DNA of 51,100 bases from Neoconidiobolus thromboides FSU 785 (taxonomy: Eukaryota > Entomophthoromycota > Entomophthoromycetes > Entomophthorales > Neoconidiobolaceae). Below the pieces are notes generated by a model that saw nothing but the letters and a program-made list of their open reading frames with translations, was not told where the DNA came from and made no database searches. Position numbers and translations under genes: made by a program. Positions within the stretch are counted from its first letter, which is position 1, and every line of letters starts with the position of its first letter. This document shows, piece after piece, positions 1 to 9,662 of this stretch. The stretch lies in assembly GCA_025603075.1 (NCBI GenBank), contig MU626400.1, positions 1 through 51,100 of the forward strand, given 5' to 3'.

Positions 1-110
1 ATGATATAAGTAATATAATATAAATAATATAATATAAGTAATATAATATAAATAATATAATATAATATAAATAATATAATATAAATAATATAATATAAGT
101 AATGGAATAA
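1..110. repeat. AT-only tandem repeat
   Basis: Irregular tandem array of TAATATAATATAA-type units with occasional G (AAGTAATATAAT). It runs directly into a truncated MITE end. No coding potential. Confidence 0.85.
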
Positions 111-125
111 AAAAACATCCCCATT
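97..125 (-). mobile_element. Truncated MITE-1 end
   Basis: Only the last ~28 bases of the window's main MITE are present (GTAATGGA...ACATCCCCAT). The rest is replaced by the AT tandem repeat. In all MITE-1 entries, '+' means the core reads GCGCTATTTGAGTGGAAA on the given strand. Confidence 0.7.
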
Positions 126-179
126 TGATATCCTACTTATTTACTTAGCAGTTATTAAAATTATTAAGTTTTTGTTATT

Positions 180-292
180 TTTGTAAGATAAGCTGAGGTT
201 GATCTTTTGATTTTTGTAATTTCTATAAACTCTATAACTTTAATTAGAGTTATATTACTCTTTATTTATTTATTAAATACTGGATAACAATG
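180..292 (+). repeat. Diverged dispersed repeat, copy A
   Basis: Shares blocks with 40391-40490: AAGCTgAGGTTgATcTTTTgATTTTTG, CTCTATAACTTTAATTA, and ATACTgGATAA near the end. Both copies lie just downstream of a MITE-1 end. No coding sense seen; it may be part of a larger decayed element. Confidence 0.6.
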
Positions 293-789
293 TAACTTAT
301 TATTATAATTAATAAAATCTAAATACTTTTTGATACCTTGTATTTTTATTATTATTTTTATATTATTGTTTTTTATACTTTTTAAAGATTATATCTGTTT
401 TTTACTATCAACAATTAAATTATTAATTTTATTATTATTAATTATTTTTAAATAATCATATTGATTTTTACTTATATTGAATATAAAACTTTTAAATATA
501 ATTGAATTTTCAAACCAATTTGGATATTCATACAATTTTAAAGTATCCATAATAATTGACAAGTAACTTTGGTGGTAAAATTATGATAAGAAACAAATCT
601 CACACTATTATTTCAAATGAAATATTTTTTATAATTTAATAAGTTAAATGGATTTCAAAAAGTGATATAAAGAAGATTAATATCAAAGTTAATAATAACT
701 TTAGCGACATATATATTAAGTATGAATATAAAATATAGCAAAATTAAGGCTTATTATACTCATACAAAGTACATGAGCAATTAGACCTC

Positions 790-1080
790 CTCCTCTAGAT
801 TCCTCTTTATTGAGATTTATTTATTACTGATTCTGAAATAAACTTTACTTTTAAGCTCTACTGATTATGTTGATTTAGTTAACTTAACCTAAAGTATTAT
901 TTTCGCCTTAAATTCATCTAAGAAGGCTTTAAAACTTCTGGTTTTCGTTGGCCAAGCATTATGGTTACCTTGTCTTATCTTATACTACCTTACAAGTTGG
1001 TATATCACTGGGATTAAGGACTTTGAAGTCCTTGTGACTTTCATTTACGAATCTATCAGCCAAATCACCTAATGATTTTA
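790..1080 (-). pseudogene. Possible decayed coding remnant
   Basis: This stretch is visibly richer in G+C than its surroundings. On the minus strand it reads as short protein-like pieces in two frames, including LGDLADRFVNESHKDFKVLN and, after a frameshift, NAWPTKTRSFKAFLDEFKAK, broken by stops. I do not recognise the family. The 18-base inverted repeat AAGGACTTTGAAGTCCTT lies at about 1016-1033. The rest of 293-1187 shows nothing else. Confidence 0.3.
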
Positions 1081-1187
1081 AATTTTACACTTGTAGACAT
1101 GTTTTAAATTCATGAAAATAAAGTATATACGATTTATTTGGGTATAAAATAGCAAGGCATAAGTAACACAGTAACCAAAGTTTAGAC

Positions 1188-1487
1188 TTAGTATCCCCCT
1201 CCTCCCCCTCCCCCTCCATCACCACAACCCCCACTATCTCCACCACCGTTCCAATCTGAATAACCACCACTATTTCCAGCCCAAAAACCATCACCTCCTC
1301 CATTACCAGTAGAATAACAGCAACTAGTATTGGTAGTTTCATTATTTACGCTACTACTGTTATTTGATGATATACAATAAAAATCCCAAAAAGAAATATC
1401 AGTATTTTTATTGTCATTTGAAGTATCTTTAGTTTTGTTTTGTCTATCCATACGTTGCTTATCAGGCTCAGTAGTTATAGGATCCAT
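1188..1487 (-). CDS. Small Gly/Cys-rich protein, possible member of the local family
   Basis: Single-exon ORF of 99 residues from an ATG at 1487. The N-terminal half is polar (Asn, Ser, Thr, Asp). The middle has SFWDFYC and SCCYS. The C-terminal third is almost only Gly with Asp, Cys, Trp and Tyr, ending in a run of Gly then Tyr. Family unknown. Its size, polar head and low-complexity Cys/Gly tail resemble the Cys-tail genes downstream, but it has no PPxY motif and points the opposite way. The Gly tail could be an expanded relative of the GCGDC repeats at 5450-5521; that is inference. Start choice is simple: it is the only good ATG. No TATA or signal peptide evident. Confidence 0.55.
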   Translation of the reverse strand: MDPITTEPDKQRMDRQNKTKDTSNDNKNTDISFWDFYCISSNNSSSVNNETTNTSCCYSTGNGGGDGFWAGNSGGYSDWNGGGDSGGCGDGGGGGGGGY

Positions 1488-1626
1488 TGAGTTTGTTTTG
1501 CAATGTTTTTTTGTATTTTTTGAGATATTTTATACTTGGATTTTAAAATGCGGCCAATTTAATGCTATTTCTTAGCTTCTATTAAGAATGCTGTCAATTT
1601 ACAAATTTATAAGGAATTAATCAAGC

Positions 1627-1733
1627 ATATGGGGATGTATTTTTGTGTTTAAAGATTTTCCTAACAATTTTTCCGCTCAAATAGGGCTTAAAAAATGGAA
1701 GAAGTAATGAAAACAAAAAAGACATCCACATAT
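1627..1733 (-). mobile_element. MITE-1 copy
   Basis: About 105 bp. Left end ATATGGGGATGTATTTTTG, core CCGCTCAAATAGGGC, right end ACATCCACATAT. Intergenic. Confidence 0.85.
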
Positions 1734-2182
1734 TTTGTTTTTTATAGTCACTTTATGCATGAGTTGAACTACTGGTTATAATGAGATTGATTTTATAATT
1801 TATTATAATACGTTGATTTTTTTAATATTCTATTTATCGATAGTTATCTTGTTTTGTTTTCATGCTAATTAGAATATCAAGTTTATAGTTTGTTAATAAA
1901 AAATAGATAATATAATATTATGGATTTAAGGCTTAAATTCAATCATAGAATGTAATCATTTGTTTCCATATGAAAAATTCTAAATCATTCAATTTTATTT
2001 AAGCCTATTTTAATTCATTATAATCACTATAAATTTTTTTAAATAGAGATTGAAATACTTCAATTTAATATTGTTATGTATAAATTTTTTTACAATAACA
2101 GCTAATATTTTTATCCTCAAAATATATTTAAAAATTAAAATCCAAAATTAAAATACCAATTAGTATTGAAAATAAAAATACT

Positions 2183-2287
2183 ATATGGGGATGTGTTTTT
2201 TCGTTTAGGAATTTTATTAACAATCTTTCCACTCAAATAGCGCTTAAAAATGGAAAACGTAATGAAGACAAAAAACATCTTCATATA
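2183..2287 (-). mobile_element. MITE-1 copy
   Basis: Ends ATATGGGGATGTG and ACATCTTCATATA, core CACTCAAATAGCGCTTAAAA. Lies 88 bases past the 3' end of the minus-strand gene at 2375-3148. Confidence 0.88.
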
Positions 2288-2374
2288 GATTTGTAATAAA
2301 AACAGAATATCTGTCCTTTCAGTTATGATAATTTAGAAATAAAACTTTATCTACTCAATAATGTCCACTTTCAC

Positions 2375-3148
2375 TTAACCTTCATAGTTGTCACTATCAT
2401 TGTTCGCTTTTATATGACTATAACGTGAAAGTCCATTATGGTTATAATTATTTGATACTATATCATCATAACTAGGGGGTTCTTCATGGCTATGGGTATT
2501 ATCTCTGCAGCTTATTAAATGATTTTGAGAATCATATTTATTATGATAACCTTGATCATAATAGTCTCGAATATGCATCAATCTAATACTTGAATCATTT
2601 GTTATGTTATTGTTATCCCTATATTTAGTATCTTTATTTTTTAATGAATTAGAGCAAACAATAAAAGGTCTATTATTATTATCTATATTTGTTATTTTTG
2701 CTTGATTTTTTGCTTGATTACTATTGCTGCTTTCTGAACTATTTAACTTGTCTTTATATTCATAATAAACATTCATTCGTTCTTTTAATTTTTCTTCAGG
2801 AGTTTTTACCTTTGAAGCACTTTTGTTCTCATTTATAATCAACAATTTATTTTTGTTACTGTCATTGTAATCATACAATCGATATTCATTATTTTTAGTT
2901 TCTTTAAAACTTAATATTGTATTGCTAATGCTTTTACCAAAATGCAAATCCCGATATTCATAATAATAGGTTGGAGCAACTGGGGTTGAGTCTGAGGTTG
3001 GGATGGAGGTATATTTTACATTAATTTTACTTTGGTCTGTATCTTTAAATATATGTAATATTGAATTAACAGCTGAGTTTACTTTAAGTTTAAGTTCTTT
3101 ATTAGACTTGCTTTTTCCACTAGATACATTTTTATACTTTTCAAACAT
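2375..3148 (-). CDS. Asn/Ser-rich hypothetical protein with C-terminal PPSY motif
   Basis: Single-exon ORF, 257 residues, starting at the ATG at 3148. It is hydrophilic and rich in Asn, Ser, Asp, Lys and Tyr, without a membrane segment or signal peptide. A charged helical stretch lies near residues 117-140 (PEEKLKERMNVYYEYKDKL). The clearest motif is EEPPSYDDIV, with PPSY at residues 224-227, a consensus ligand for WW domains such as those of Nedd4/Rsp5 ubiquitin ligases. The same PPSY-acidic pattern occurs in the Cys-tail proteins nearby (NPPSYNEV), which suggests a shared partner, but there is no other similarity to them. Function unknown; a soluble WW-binding adaptor is the most that can be inferred. 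Confidence 0.65.
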   Translation of the reverse strand: MFEKYKNVSSGKSKSNKELKLKVNSAVNSILHIFKDTDQSKINVKYTSIPTSDSTPVAPTYYYEYRDLHFGKSISNTILSFKETKNNEYRLYDYNDSNKNKLLIINENKSASKVKTPEEKLKERMNVYYEYKDKLNSSESSNSNQAKNQAKITNIDNNNRPFIVCSNSLKNKDTKYRDNNNITNDSSIRLMHIRDYYDQGYHNKYDSQNHLISCRDNTHSHEEPPSYDDIVSNNYNHNGLSRYSHIKANNDSDNYEG

Positions 3149-3735
3149 TATTAGTGTATTATATTAAAAAAAGAAATAATTTTTTATAAAGTTGTTTAGC
3201 TCCTTTTTATATTGAATTGATTACTATTACTTTAATTTATTCTTATTTCTCCCTTTCATATATTTATAGTCACCTTTTGAAAAACACAATCAAACTTTTA
3301 TGATTAATTGATTTGCTTTTCTAAAAAATTCAAGGCTAAAAACTCTCTCGTGATTATTTACACCAAAAGTTATCTTTTTTCTTGATCTACTTTGTGTATA
3401 ATTGATTTATCATATATGATATGAAGGTAATAAATATAATACAAATATTTTTATGGGTTTACTTAAATTGTAACTCAATTTTAATGTTTTATTAAATTAT
3501 TATTTTCAACTTTATTAAAATTATATAATATCAAATTTCTATATATTAAGATATTTTTACGTTATAGTTCTAATACACTTTTCGATTCCTAATTAAATGA
3601 TTTAAGCGTTATGACACTATGAATGTAATAAAAAGAATAATGGTTCAATAAATATTATCAATAGCTTAAAACACAGTAATAAATATTAACAAAACAATTA
3701 AATTAATTGAAAAAATATAATGTTTTTAGAGCTGT

Positions 3736-3840
3736 TTATGGGAGTATTTTTTTTGACTTCATCACTTTTTCCATCTTTTAACTGCTATTTGAGTGGAGAA
3801 ATTGTTAGTGAAATTCTTAAACACAAAATACGTCCCCATC
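3736..3840 (+). mobile_element. MITE-1 copy
   Basis: Ends TTATGGGAGTATTTTTT and ACGTCCCCATC, core CTGCTATTTGAGTGGA. A 63-codon ORF across it is spurious. Confidence 0.85.
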
Positions 3841-5083
3841 TGTTATCGATCACAATAGTTCCAAATTTAATAATACTATTTATACATAATATAATATATT
3901 GGATTTTATAATGATTGTTTCAATAAAAAACATCTTGTTTGTTATCTACATTTTTATCTGTTAATAAACATGTCTAATATGATAAAGAGTATGTATTAAA
4001 AATCAATAATATTAAGTTGATATAAATTCTACTTTTAAAACTAACAGTATAAATAAATGTACTTTTAATCCCATTCAACTGATTTATACCCTATTTCAGG
4101 TATTACCTCAATTACTATTAGATTTGATACAACTGATACTTTTTAATGTTAAATGAAAAGTATGTTAAATCCTTCTAATGTGAGTTCATTTGATATCAGC
4201 TATCAGCTATAATTAGCTCTTTGAGATATACTCAAAGACCAATGTAGATAATACTGTTGATATAGTTGGCAATAAGATTGACTTTGTTGATATATTTATT
4301 AATTATTATTGATTTATAGATCGTTATGTTATTACATTAATATTGTTCCCTATAAGTATGATAGTAATACTTCAGTTTACTAATTTATTAAAGATGAAAT
4401 AATATCTTTTCATTTAAGGTTTTAGTCAATTACTAAAATAAGCCAAATTTAAAAGGTAAATATAGAAAAGTGATATAGTTGAAACTATATAATTGAGTTT
4501 GTTCTTGTATTCACTTTAATTCTATTTATAAATAGCTATATCATAAATTATATCATATTGCATTAATAAAGCATTTAGTGTCTAAAAATTTATCAAAAAA
4601 TAAAGCATCAATTTTCTAAGAACCAGATTGCTGATAGCTTCATTATATCTACTCTTCTTTACTCTTAGATTGCGTTGTACAAATTATGATTTGACTCTAT
4701 AAAATTCAATTTACTTAAGTTTAAAGCAATCAATATCAAATTGATCAATTTTTCAATTTTTCATTAATTATCCTCTTTTCCTTTCTCTTCCTCCGCTAGC
4801 ACTCATACTACCTACCTTTCACTTTTTTAAACTTTTACTTACCTCCAACAATAAATAACTTGAAAGTTTAATCTCTTTAAAACCTTTTAAAAAAAACAAA
4901 GCATTAAAACGTCAGTGATTATAACTACTCACAAATGAATGTCATTAACATAAAATAAGCCACTTTATAACTTTAAAAGAACAAGGACAAATCCAACTTA
5001 AAATTATCTAAATTTAACTCTTATTATTATTAATAGAATAATATAATTAATTTTAGAACTTGAACAATCAACTTATAAGAAAG
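3841..5083. other. Gene-free AT-rich spacer
   Basis: No ORF with coding character. It holds one small perfect inverted repeat (CTTTGAG...CTCAAAG near 4220-4240) and a pyrimidine-rich patch at about 4770-4840 (CTCTTTTCCTTTCTCTTCC) upstream of the next gene. The stretch 3149-3735 is likewise empty. Confidence 0.6.
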
Positions 5084-5091
5084 TATAAATA
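5084..5091 (+). promoter_or_regulatory. Likely TATA box of the 5138 gene
   Basis: TATAAATA, 46 bases upstream of the ATG. In such AT-rich DNA a chance match is possible. Confidence 0.45.
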
Positions 5092-5137
5092 GCTTTAAAT
5101 AGATCCCAAGATTGATATTAAAAACTGCACAAAAAAT

Positions 5138-5575
5138 ATGGAAAAAGAAAGTATTCCGAATCCGCCTAATTACGATAAAACACAAAAGGTTCAACAATCA
5201 ACTCACTTTATGATCAATTCTACAGATAACTCTAAAGATATCATAAAAAATCAACCAATTTCCATGCAAATGGACCATATGAATTCAAGTTATAATACTC
5301 AACTTAATAAAAAGGAACAGGATATAAGGGAGAATTTAAATTCAACAAATTATTGTGCTTCTGGTTTATTTACTTGTCCAAGTAACAATGGGTCGCATTC
5401 TTGCTGTATAATCCCTTATTGCGATTGTAGTAGTTGCGGAAATTGTGATGATTGTTGTAGTGGTTGTGGTGATTGTGGTGATTGTTGTAGTGGTTGTGGT
5501 GATTGTTGTAGTGGTTGTGGTGATTGGGGAGAATGTGTAGTTTCATTTTTGAGTTGTTTTATTTGTGCTTGTTAG
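5138..5575 (+). CDS. PPxY / Cys-tail family protein with GCGDC repeats
   Basis: Single-exon ORF, 145 residues. Residues 9-12 are PPNY. A block near 43-57 (DIIKNQPISMQMDHMNSS) matches its two paralogues (6860: DIINAQPITMEMNYMNS; 10192: DTIKAQPSTIEMNY). The C-terminal half is very Cys-rich, built on a DCCSGCG unit, and ends in a short hydrophobic stretch with Cys (VVSFLSCFICAC). There is no signal peptide. The form (polar Tyr/Pro head, Cys-rich hydrophobic tail) is like CYSTM-type and palmitoylated tail-anchored proteins, so a peripheral membrane protein with a WW-binding head is inferred. A metal-binding (metallothionein-like) role is the alternative. Family otherwise unrecognised. Confidence 0.75.
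   Translation: MEKESIPNPPNYDKTQKVQQSTHFMINSTDNSKDIIKNQPISMQMDHMNSSYNTQLNKKEQDIRENLNSTNYCASGLFTCPSNNGSHSCCIIPYCDCSSCGNCDDCCSGCGDCGDCCSGCGDCCSGCGDWGECVVSFLSCFICAC
5450..5521 (+). repeat. In-frame 21-base tandem repeat (DCCSGCG)
   Basis: Three near-identical copies of GATTGTTGTAGTGGTTGTGG+T at 5450-5470, 5480-5500 and 5501-5521. The first two are separated by a 9-base partial unit (GATTGTGGT). Copies are almost identical at DNA level, so the expansion is recent. Confidence 0.9.
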
Positions 5576-6315
5576 ATTGAATTTAAAAATCAGTTTGTTT
5601 GATCATATCTTATACAACACATGATTTGCTTAATATTTATTACAAAAAAACATAATTAATTGAATATTAAGATAAATCTACGCTGTTTTATGAGTTGGAT
5701 TAAGATTTTGATTCTAAAAAAAGTTGGTTTATTGATTATAATATAATTGCTATCTTGTTAATAATTTATTATTTATATAAGCATAAAAACAAATAAACAG
5801 ATTTTGTTAAATAGATTCTGAAGCATTTAATTTGAAATATTTCTATCAAAATTAAAATGTTATTTATGTGAATAAAAATAAAAGTATTTATAGTTAAAAA
5901 GTTAAACAAAATGATTTTTTAAGAGATAATAAACTAATAATTATATAGCAGTAACTAGACTTTTATTCTAATCCTTTAAAAACAACCTATTCTTTAACGA
6001 AAACTTAAATAAATACTGGTAAAAATTCTTGCAAGTATAGCATTTTCAGTCAATTATGGTTCTCTAAATCTCAACAGACTTGACTTTTATTTTAACATCA
6101 ATAATCGGCAAAAGTAATGAAAGAATTGAAACTTCAAAATTTTGTTCACTTTCATTGAAATTACTTTTGAAAAAAACATCTTATTGAAATTCTTTTCTTA
6201 AGACTCAGTCATGGTGAATTAGAAATACTACGTTCAGAAATTTAAAAAAATTTGTAATAGAATTTTAACAAATTTATTCATTAAAATCTATTATCTTATT
6301 TTATTTATAAATAGT
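5576..6315. other. Gene-free spacer with paralogous 3' UTR
   Basis: The first ~100 bases after the stop resemble the 3' flanks of the 6860 and 10192 genes (TTATACAACAC..., TTATTACAAAAA, ATTAATTGAATATTAAGATAAA). Nothing else seen. Confidence 0.5.
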
Positions 6316-6424
6316 ATTTAGGGGTGTATTTTTGTGTTTAAGAATTTTACTAGCAAACTTTCTGCTTAAATAGCGCCTAAAAGATGAAAAGAAGCAATGA
6401 AGCCAGAAAAAAATCCCCATATAT
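6316..6424 (-). mobile_element. MITE-1 copy
   Basis: Left end ATTTAGGGGTGTATTTTTG, core TTAAATAGCGCCTAAAAGA, right end AATCCCCATATATA. Confidence 0.85.
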
Positions 6425-6619
6425 AATATCCTGGTTTTTTGTATTATATATTCTTAAAACTTAGTATTAAATAAAGGAAAATATAATTAAATTATTATAA
6501 TGTTACATAAAATGAAGATAGAATATCATCCAATCTTTTTACAATTTATAAATAACTGCGGATAAATAATGTTCTATTTTTATAAAAGATATCTGAATAA
6601 TTTTCTAGAAGAACATTAG

Positions 6620-6709
6620 ACAGGGGCATTTCTATAGTTTCATCGTTTTTTGGATTTTTTAAGTGCTATTTGAGTGGAAAAATTATTAGTAAAATTAAAA
6701 AATTATTCC
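6620..6709 (+). mobile_element. MITE-1 copy, right end lost
   Basis: Left end (AGGGGCATTTCTATAGTTTCATCG) and core (AAGTGCTATTTGAGTGGAAA) are clear. The distal ~15 bases with the right terminus are missing or rewritten. Confidence 0.7.
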
Positions 6710-6859
6710 TAGATAGTGGAGTAAATTTCCAATACCCAAGTTTAGCCCTAAATTCATGAATAGTAGAAAAAATTCATCTTACACAAATACCTTGATTTCA
6801 AATAAAAAAGTACAAAAAGCGATTAATGAACATTAAACTTGGTTAAAAAAACATTCAAA

Positions 6860-7213
6860 ATGCAAAAAGGCAATAATTCAAATCCTCCCAGTTATAATGA
6901 AGTGACAGCAATTAAAGATCCAGAACAAGCTAAAATGAGTACTACAAGCAATACTCTAGATATAATAAATGCTCAACCAATTACTATGGAAATGAACTAT
7001 ATGAATTCAAATAAGGGGATGCAATTTAACAAAGGTACTGAAAGCTCGACAAATAATCCAAATTCAACAGATCAATATGTTTCTGGCTATACTACAAGAT
7101 CAAGTAATGTAAGTTCGTGTAATTGTTGCTCGAATGCCACAAGCATTTATGGTTGTATGGCTTTTGGACATTCTATAGGCCTTCTTTTAGGCCTTTGTTT
7201 TTTATGTTGTTAG
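6860..7213 (+). CDS. PPxY / Cys-tail family protein
   Basis: Single-exon ORF of 117 residues from the ATG at 6860; the open frame extends further upstream but has no earlier ATG, and this start aligns with the paralogues. Residues 9-12 are PPSY in NPPSYNEV. The conserved block DIINAQPITMEMNYMNS follows at about 41-57. The tail has CNCC and then a hydrophobic stretch (GHSIGLLLGLCFLCC) that ends the protein, so it reads as a tail anchor with palmitoylatable Cys. It lacks the GCGDC repeats of the 5138 paralogue, so the tail diverges much faster than the head. Flanked by MITEs. Function unknown. Confidence 0.72.
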   Translation: MQKGNNSNPPSYNEVTAIKDPEQAKMSTTSNTLDIINAQPITMEMNYMNSNKGMQFNKGTESSTNNPNSTDQYVSGYTTRSSNVSSCNCCSNATSIYGCMAFGHSIGLLLGLCFLCC

Positions 7214-8243
7214 AATTTAAATCTAAATACCATTTTCTTCAATTGTATATTATACATAACCAAATTTACGCGTTGTTATAAAAACTATGTAATCAATTCA
7301 ACATTGAAATAAAACTATGATGATGTTTTAGTTTATAATCGAATTTACATTTAATACAAAACTATATGGATTGTTATTAGTTATAATTGACTGTATCATT
7401 GTTATTTTTTATTCAAGTAATGAAGATCAAATAACTTGATTTCAAATACTTTTCTTTTAGTGTACCAAGCGTTGGCTCTTTTTAGCTAAAGTTCCAATTG
7501 TATGTTTATTTTATTACATAGTTTTACTCATTAACCTTTTGAGTATTTCAGGTATTTTCATATATATAGAAAACAATCAAGTTCTTTCCTAAGTTGTTTG
7601 GGTTTGTTTAGTAGTTAAAACTTGACAATGTTAAATTAAAAAGTATCGATTATCCCATTTCTATATATATTTAATATGGTTATCAATGTATCAAAGTACC
7701 ATTATACTATATTTATGTATTATAACCAAACTGTTCCTTACGATTAACTACTTTTATGAAAGTCAACTTTTGTGAAGAACACGTTTTTACTCTTTAAAGA
7801 CTATTTATTGACTTGCGAGATTGATGGGCCCAATAAAAATGCTTAGTATTGAGTCACATCCTAACTTCAAAAAAATTTAATATTTCTTCATGTACAATAA
7901 TTTATTTAAGAAATTCAAAAAACATTTTAAAAATAGATAAGATGGGGAGCTAGATGATATTCTATAGACAGTTATCTTGGTTCTTTAATAGGAATTCCAA
8001 TATGAAAGCTTTAGAAATAATATTTAAACGGTGTATAAATTATTGGAGATACTCGCGTACTAAAAAATTAAATGAAAATAACACATTTAAAGTTAATCAC
8101 TAGCATTCAATACTTTGTCCTACACTATTTATAAATCGAATACATGATCACTTATTTCAGTTTACATAGTTCAAACATTAAACATCCAAAACAGTACAAT
8201 CTTAAAATAAACAACGCAATAGTTTATCGTTTAAAAATACACC
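7214..8243. other. Gene-free AT-rich spacer
   Basis: The first ~110 bases carry the family 3' UTR pattern (TATTATACATAAC..., GTTATAAAAACTATG, ATTCAACATTGAAATAAAAC). Beyond that I see no ORF or repeat. Confidence 0.5.
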
Positions 8244-8347
8244 ATTAGGGGCTGTTTTTTTAGTTTGATTATTTTTCCATTTTTAAGTGCTATTTGAGTG
8301 GAAAAATTGTAATAAAATTCTTAAACAGAAAAATTCATCCTCATTAT
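8244..8347 (+). mobile_element. MITE-1 copy
   Basis: Left end ATTAGGGGCTGTTTTTTTAG, core AAGTGCTATTTGAGTGGAAA, right end TTCATCCTCATTATA. Confidence 0.85.
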
Positions 8348-8604
8348 AATGTTAAAAAAATTAAAAAATGTATCAACCAAGGCTTCTGTTAGCTACAAAT
8401 ACCTAAAAGATAAAATTTATCTTATTAATGTATAAAATCAACATTTATAAAGATTTAGAAAAAAACTGAATAATTATTTAGCTTAGTTTTCTAAATTTGA
8501 CTAGTTAAGTAAAATATATCAATTAGTCTTATAAAAGCACAACTAATTCAAAAAAGAAGATTATAGAAAGGAACTAAAAGACATAAAGATTAGCTTACAA
8601 TACA

Positions 8605-8765
8605 TAAAAAATAAAAAAGACATTATCTTAAATCTTTCCAATTACAATAAAATAGCTAAAATAAACGTCCAGATCAATCCAAGTTCAACATTGCAAATTT
8701 TCCAGATATACCAAAAGCTCAACCAATAGCTACAAAAATGAACTATATAATTCTGAATGGTGTAT
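8605..8765 (+). pseudogene. Decayed PPxY / Cys-tail family gene
   Basis: Reads as the family head in two frames: LSNYNKIAK (matching PPSYNEV and SPNYSEK), then after a frameshift RPDQSKF...DIPKAQPIATKMNYI, which aligns with the paralogues' DPEQAKM...DIINAQPITMEMNYM. The start codon is lost (TAA in its place), at least one frameshift is present, and the Cys-rich tail is absent. Downstream bases (TTACTATAAAAACTATAT) still resemble the family 3' flank. It lies between the 6860 and 10192 copies, which supports local tandem duplication. Confidence 0.78.
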
Positions 8766-8889
8766 AGATGCTCCTTTAACTATTTGCATCTATGTCTGCT
8801 GAAATTCAAATTTTAACATTATCTTTACCAGCTACATGTTACATAATGAGTAGTCTATCTAACACATTACTATAAAAACTATATAAGGA

Positions 8890-8978
8890 CCTTCTTTTTA
8901 TTTCAGTGTTTTTGATAGTTTTCTGAATTTTACGATGATGAGAATAAAAAAGAATGAGCCAAGAGACATCTTCATATA
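8890..8978 (-). mobile_element. Possible heavily decayed MITE-1 copy
   Basis: Only the right end is recognisable (AATGAGCCAAGAGACATCTTCATATA compared with AATGAAACCAAAAAACATCCCCATATA). The core is not recognisable. Confidence 0.3.
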
Positions 8979-9360
8979 ACTAATTATACATTGAAATAAG
9001 ATAATGTTTTTTGTAGTTGTAGGAGTGCATATGTATTAAATGAGTCATCAACTGTAACTTTATAGTATTATTAATTAGATTTTTGTACAATCAATAAAGG
9101 GAAGTACTAATTTTGTTAAATGGGCCTTTAAATAACCCCTTTTAATTCATTAAGTATTAGTTTTTTATTATAATATAATTATAGCTTAAAACAACCATAT
9201 AACTTTAATCGATTAAATCTTTAAAAGTTCTATAAATTTCTTAATTTTAAATAAAATTATTTTTATTGTGTCAAATCAATACGATTTTCGGCTATATTAT
9301 CATTAGATTCAGGTTTAATTATTATACTTAGACTCTTAAATGTAGTATCAACATAGTATT
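8979..9360. other. Gene-free AT-rich spacer
   Basis: No ORF, repeat or motif of note. Confidence 0.5.
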
Positions 9361-9464
9361 ATATGGGAATGTATTTTTACATTTAAGAATTTTGCTAACA
9401 AATTTTCCACTTAAATAGCGCTTAAAAAATGAAAAAAGTGGTAAAATCAAAACATCCAGGTATA
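9361..9464 (-). mobile_element. MITE-1 copy
   Basis: Left end ATATGGGAATGTATTTTTAC, core CACTTAAATAGCGCTTAAAA, right end ACATCCAGGTATA. Confidence 0.85.
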
Positions 9465-9570
9465 CTATTTGGATAGTATCTTATGATTGTCTACGTCATA
9501 AAACTTAAACCTGTTTGTTTTTATTGTTTTCCTAAACTACTCACTTATTAAATTTCTTATTTAGATTATT

Positions 9571-9662
9571 GTGATGAGATATTCTAGCAATTTTATCCAA
9601 AAAAATTTCACTCAACAATGCTTAAATAATAGAAAAATAGTGAATTCAAAAGTCATTTCTAT
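9571..9662 (-). mobile_element. Possible decayed MITE-1 copy
   Basis: A core-like stretch (TTTCACTCAACAATGCTTAAATAATAGAAAAA) with poor ends. Could be chance in AT-rich DNA. Confidence 0.35.

Noticed and set aside
1085-1342. 85-codon minus-strand ORF overlapping the Gly-rich gene
   Set aside because: Shadow frame of the GC-skewed Gly codons; poly-Val/Gly composition with no start context.
3720-3911. 63-codon ORF with hydrophobic start
   Set aside because: It covers a MITE-1 copy; the frame is not kept in most copies.
7985-8040. Short match (TTAAACGGTGT) to the interior of MITE-2
   Set aside because: Only about 11 bases with a loose flank; not enough for a second copy.
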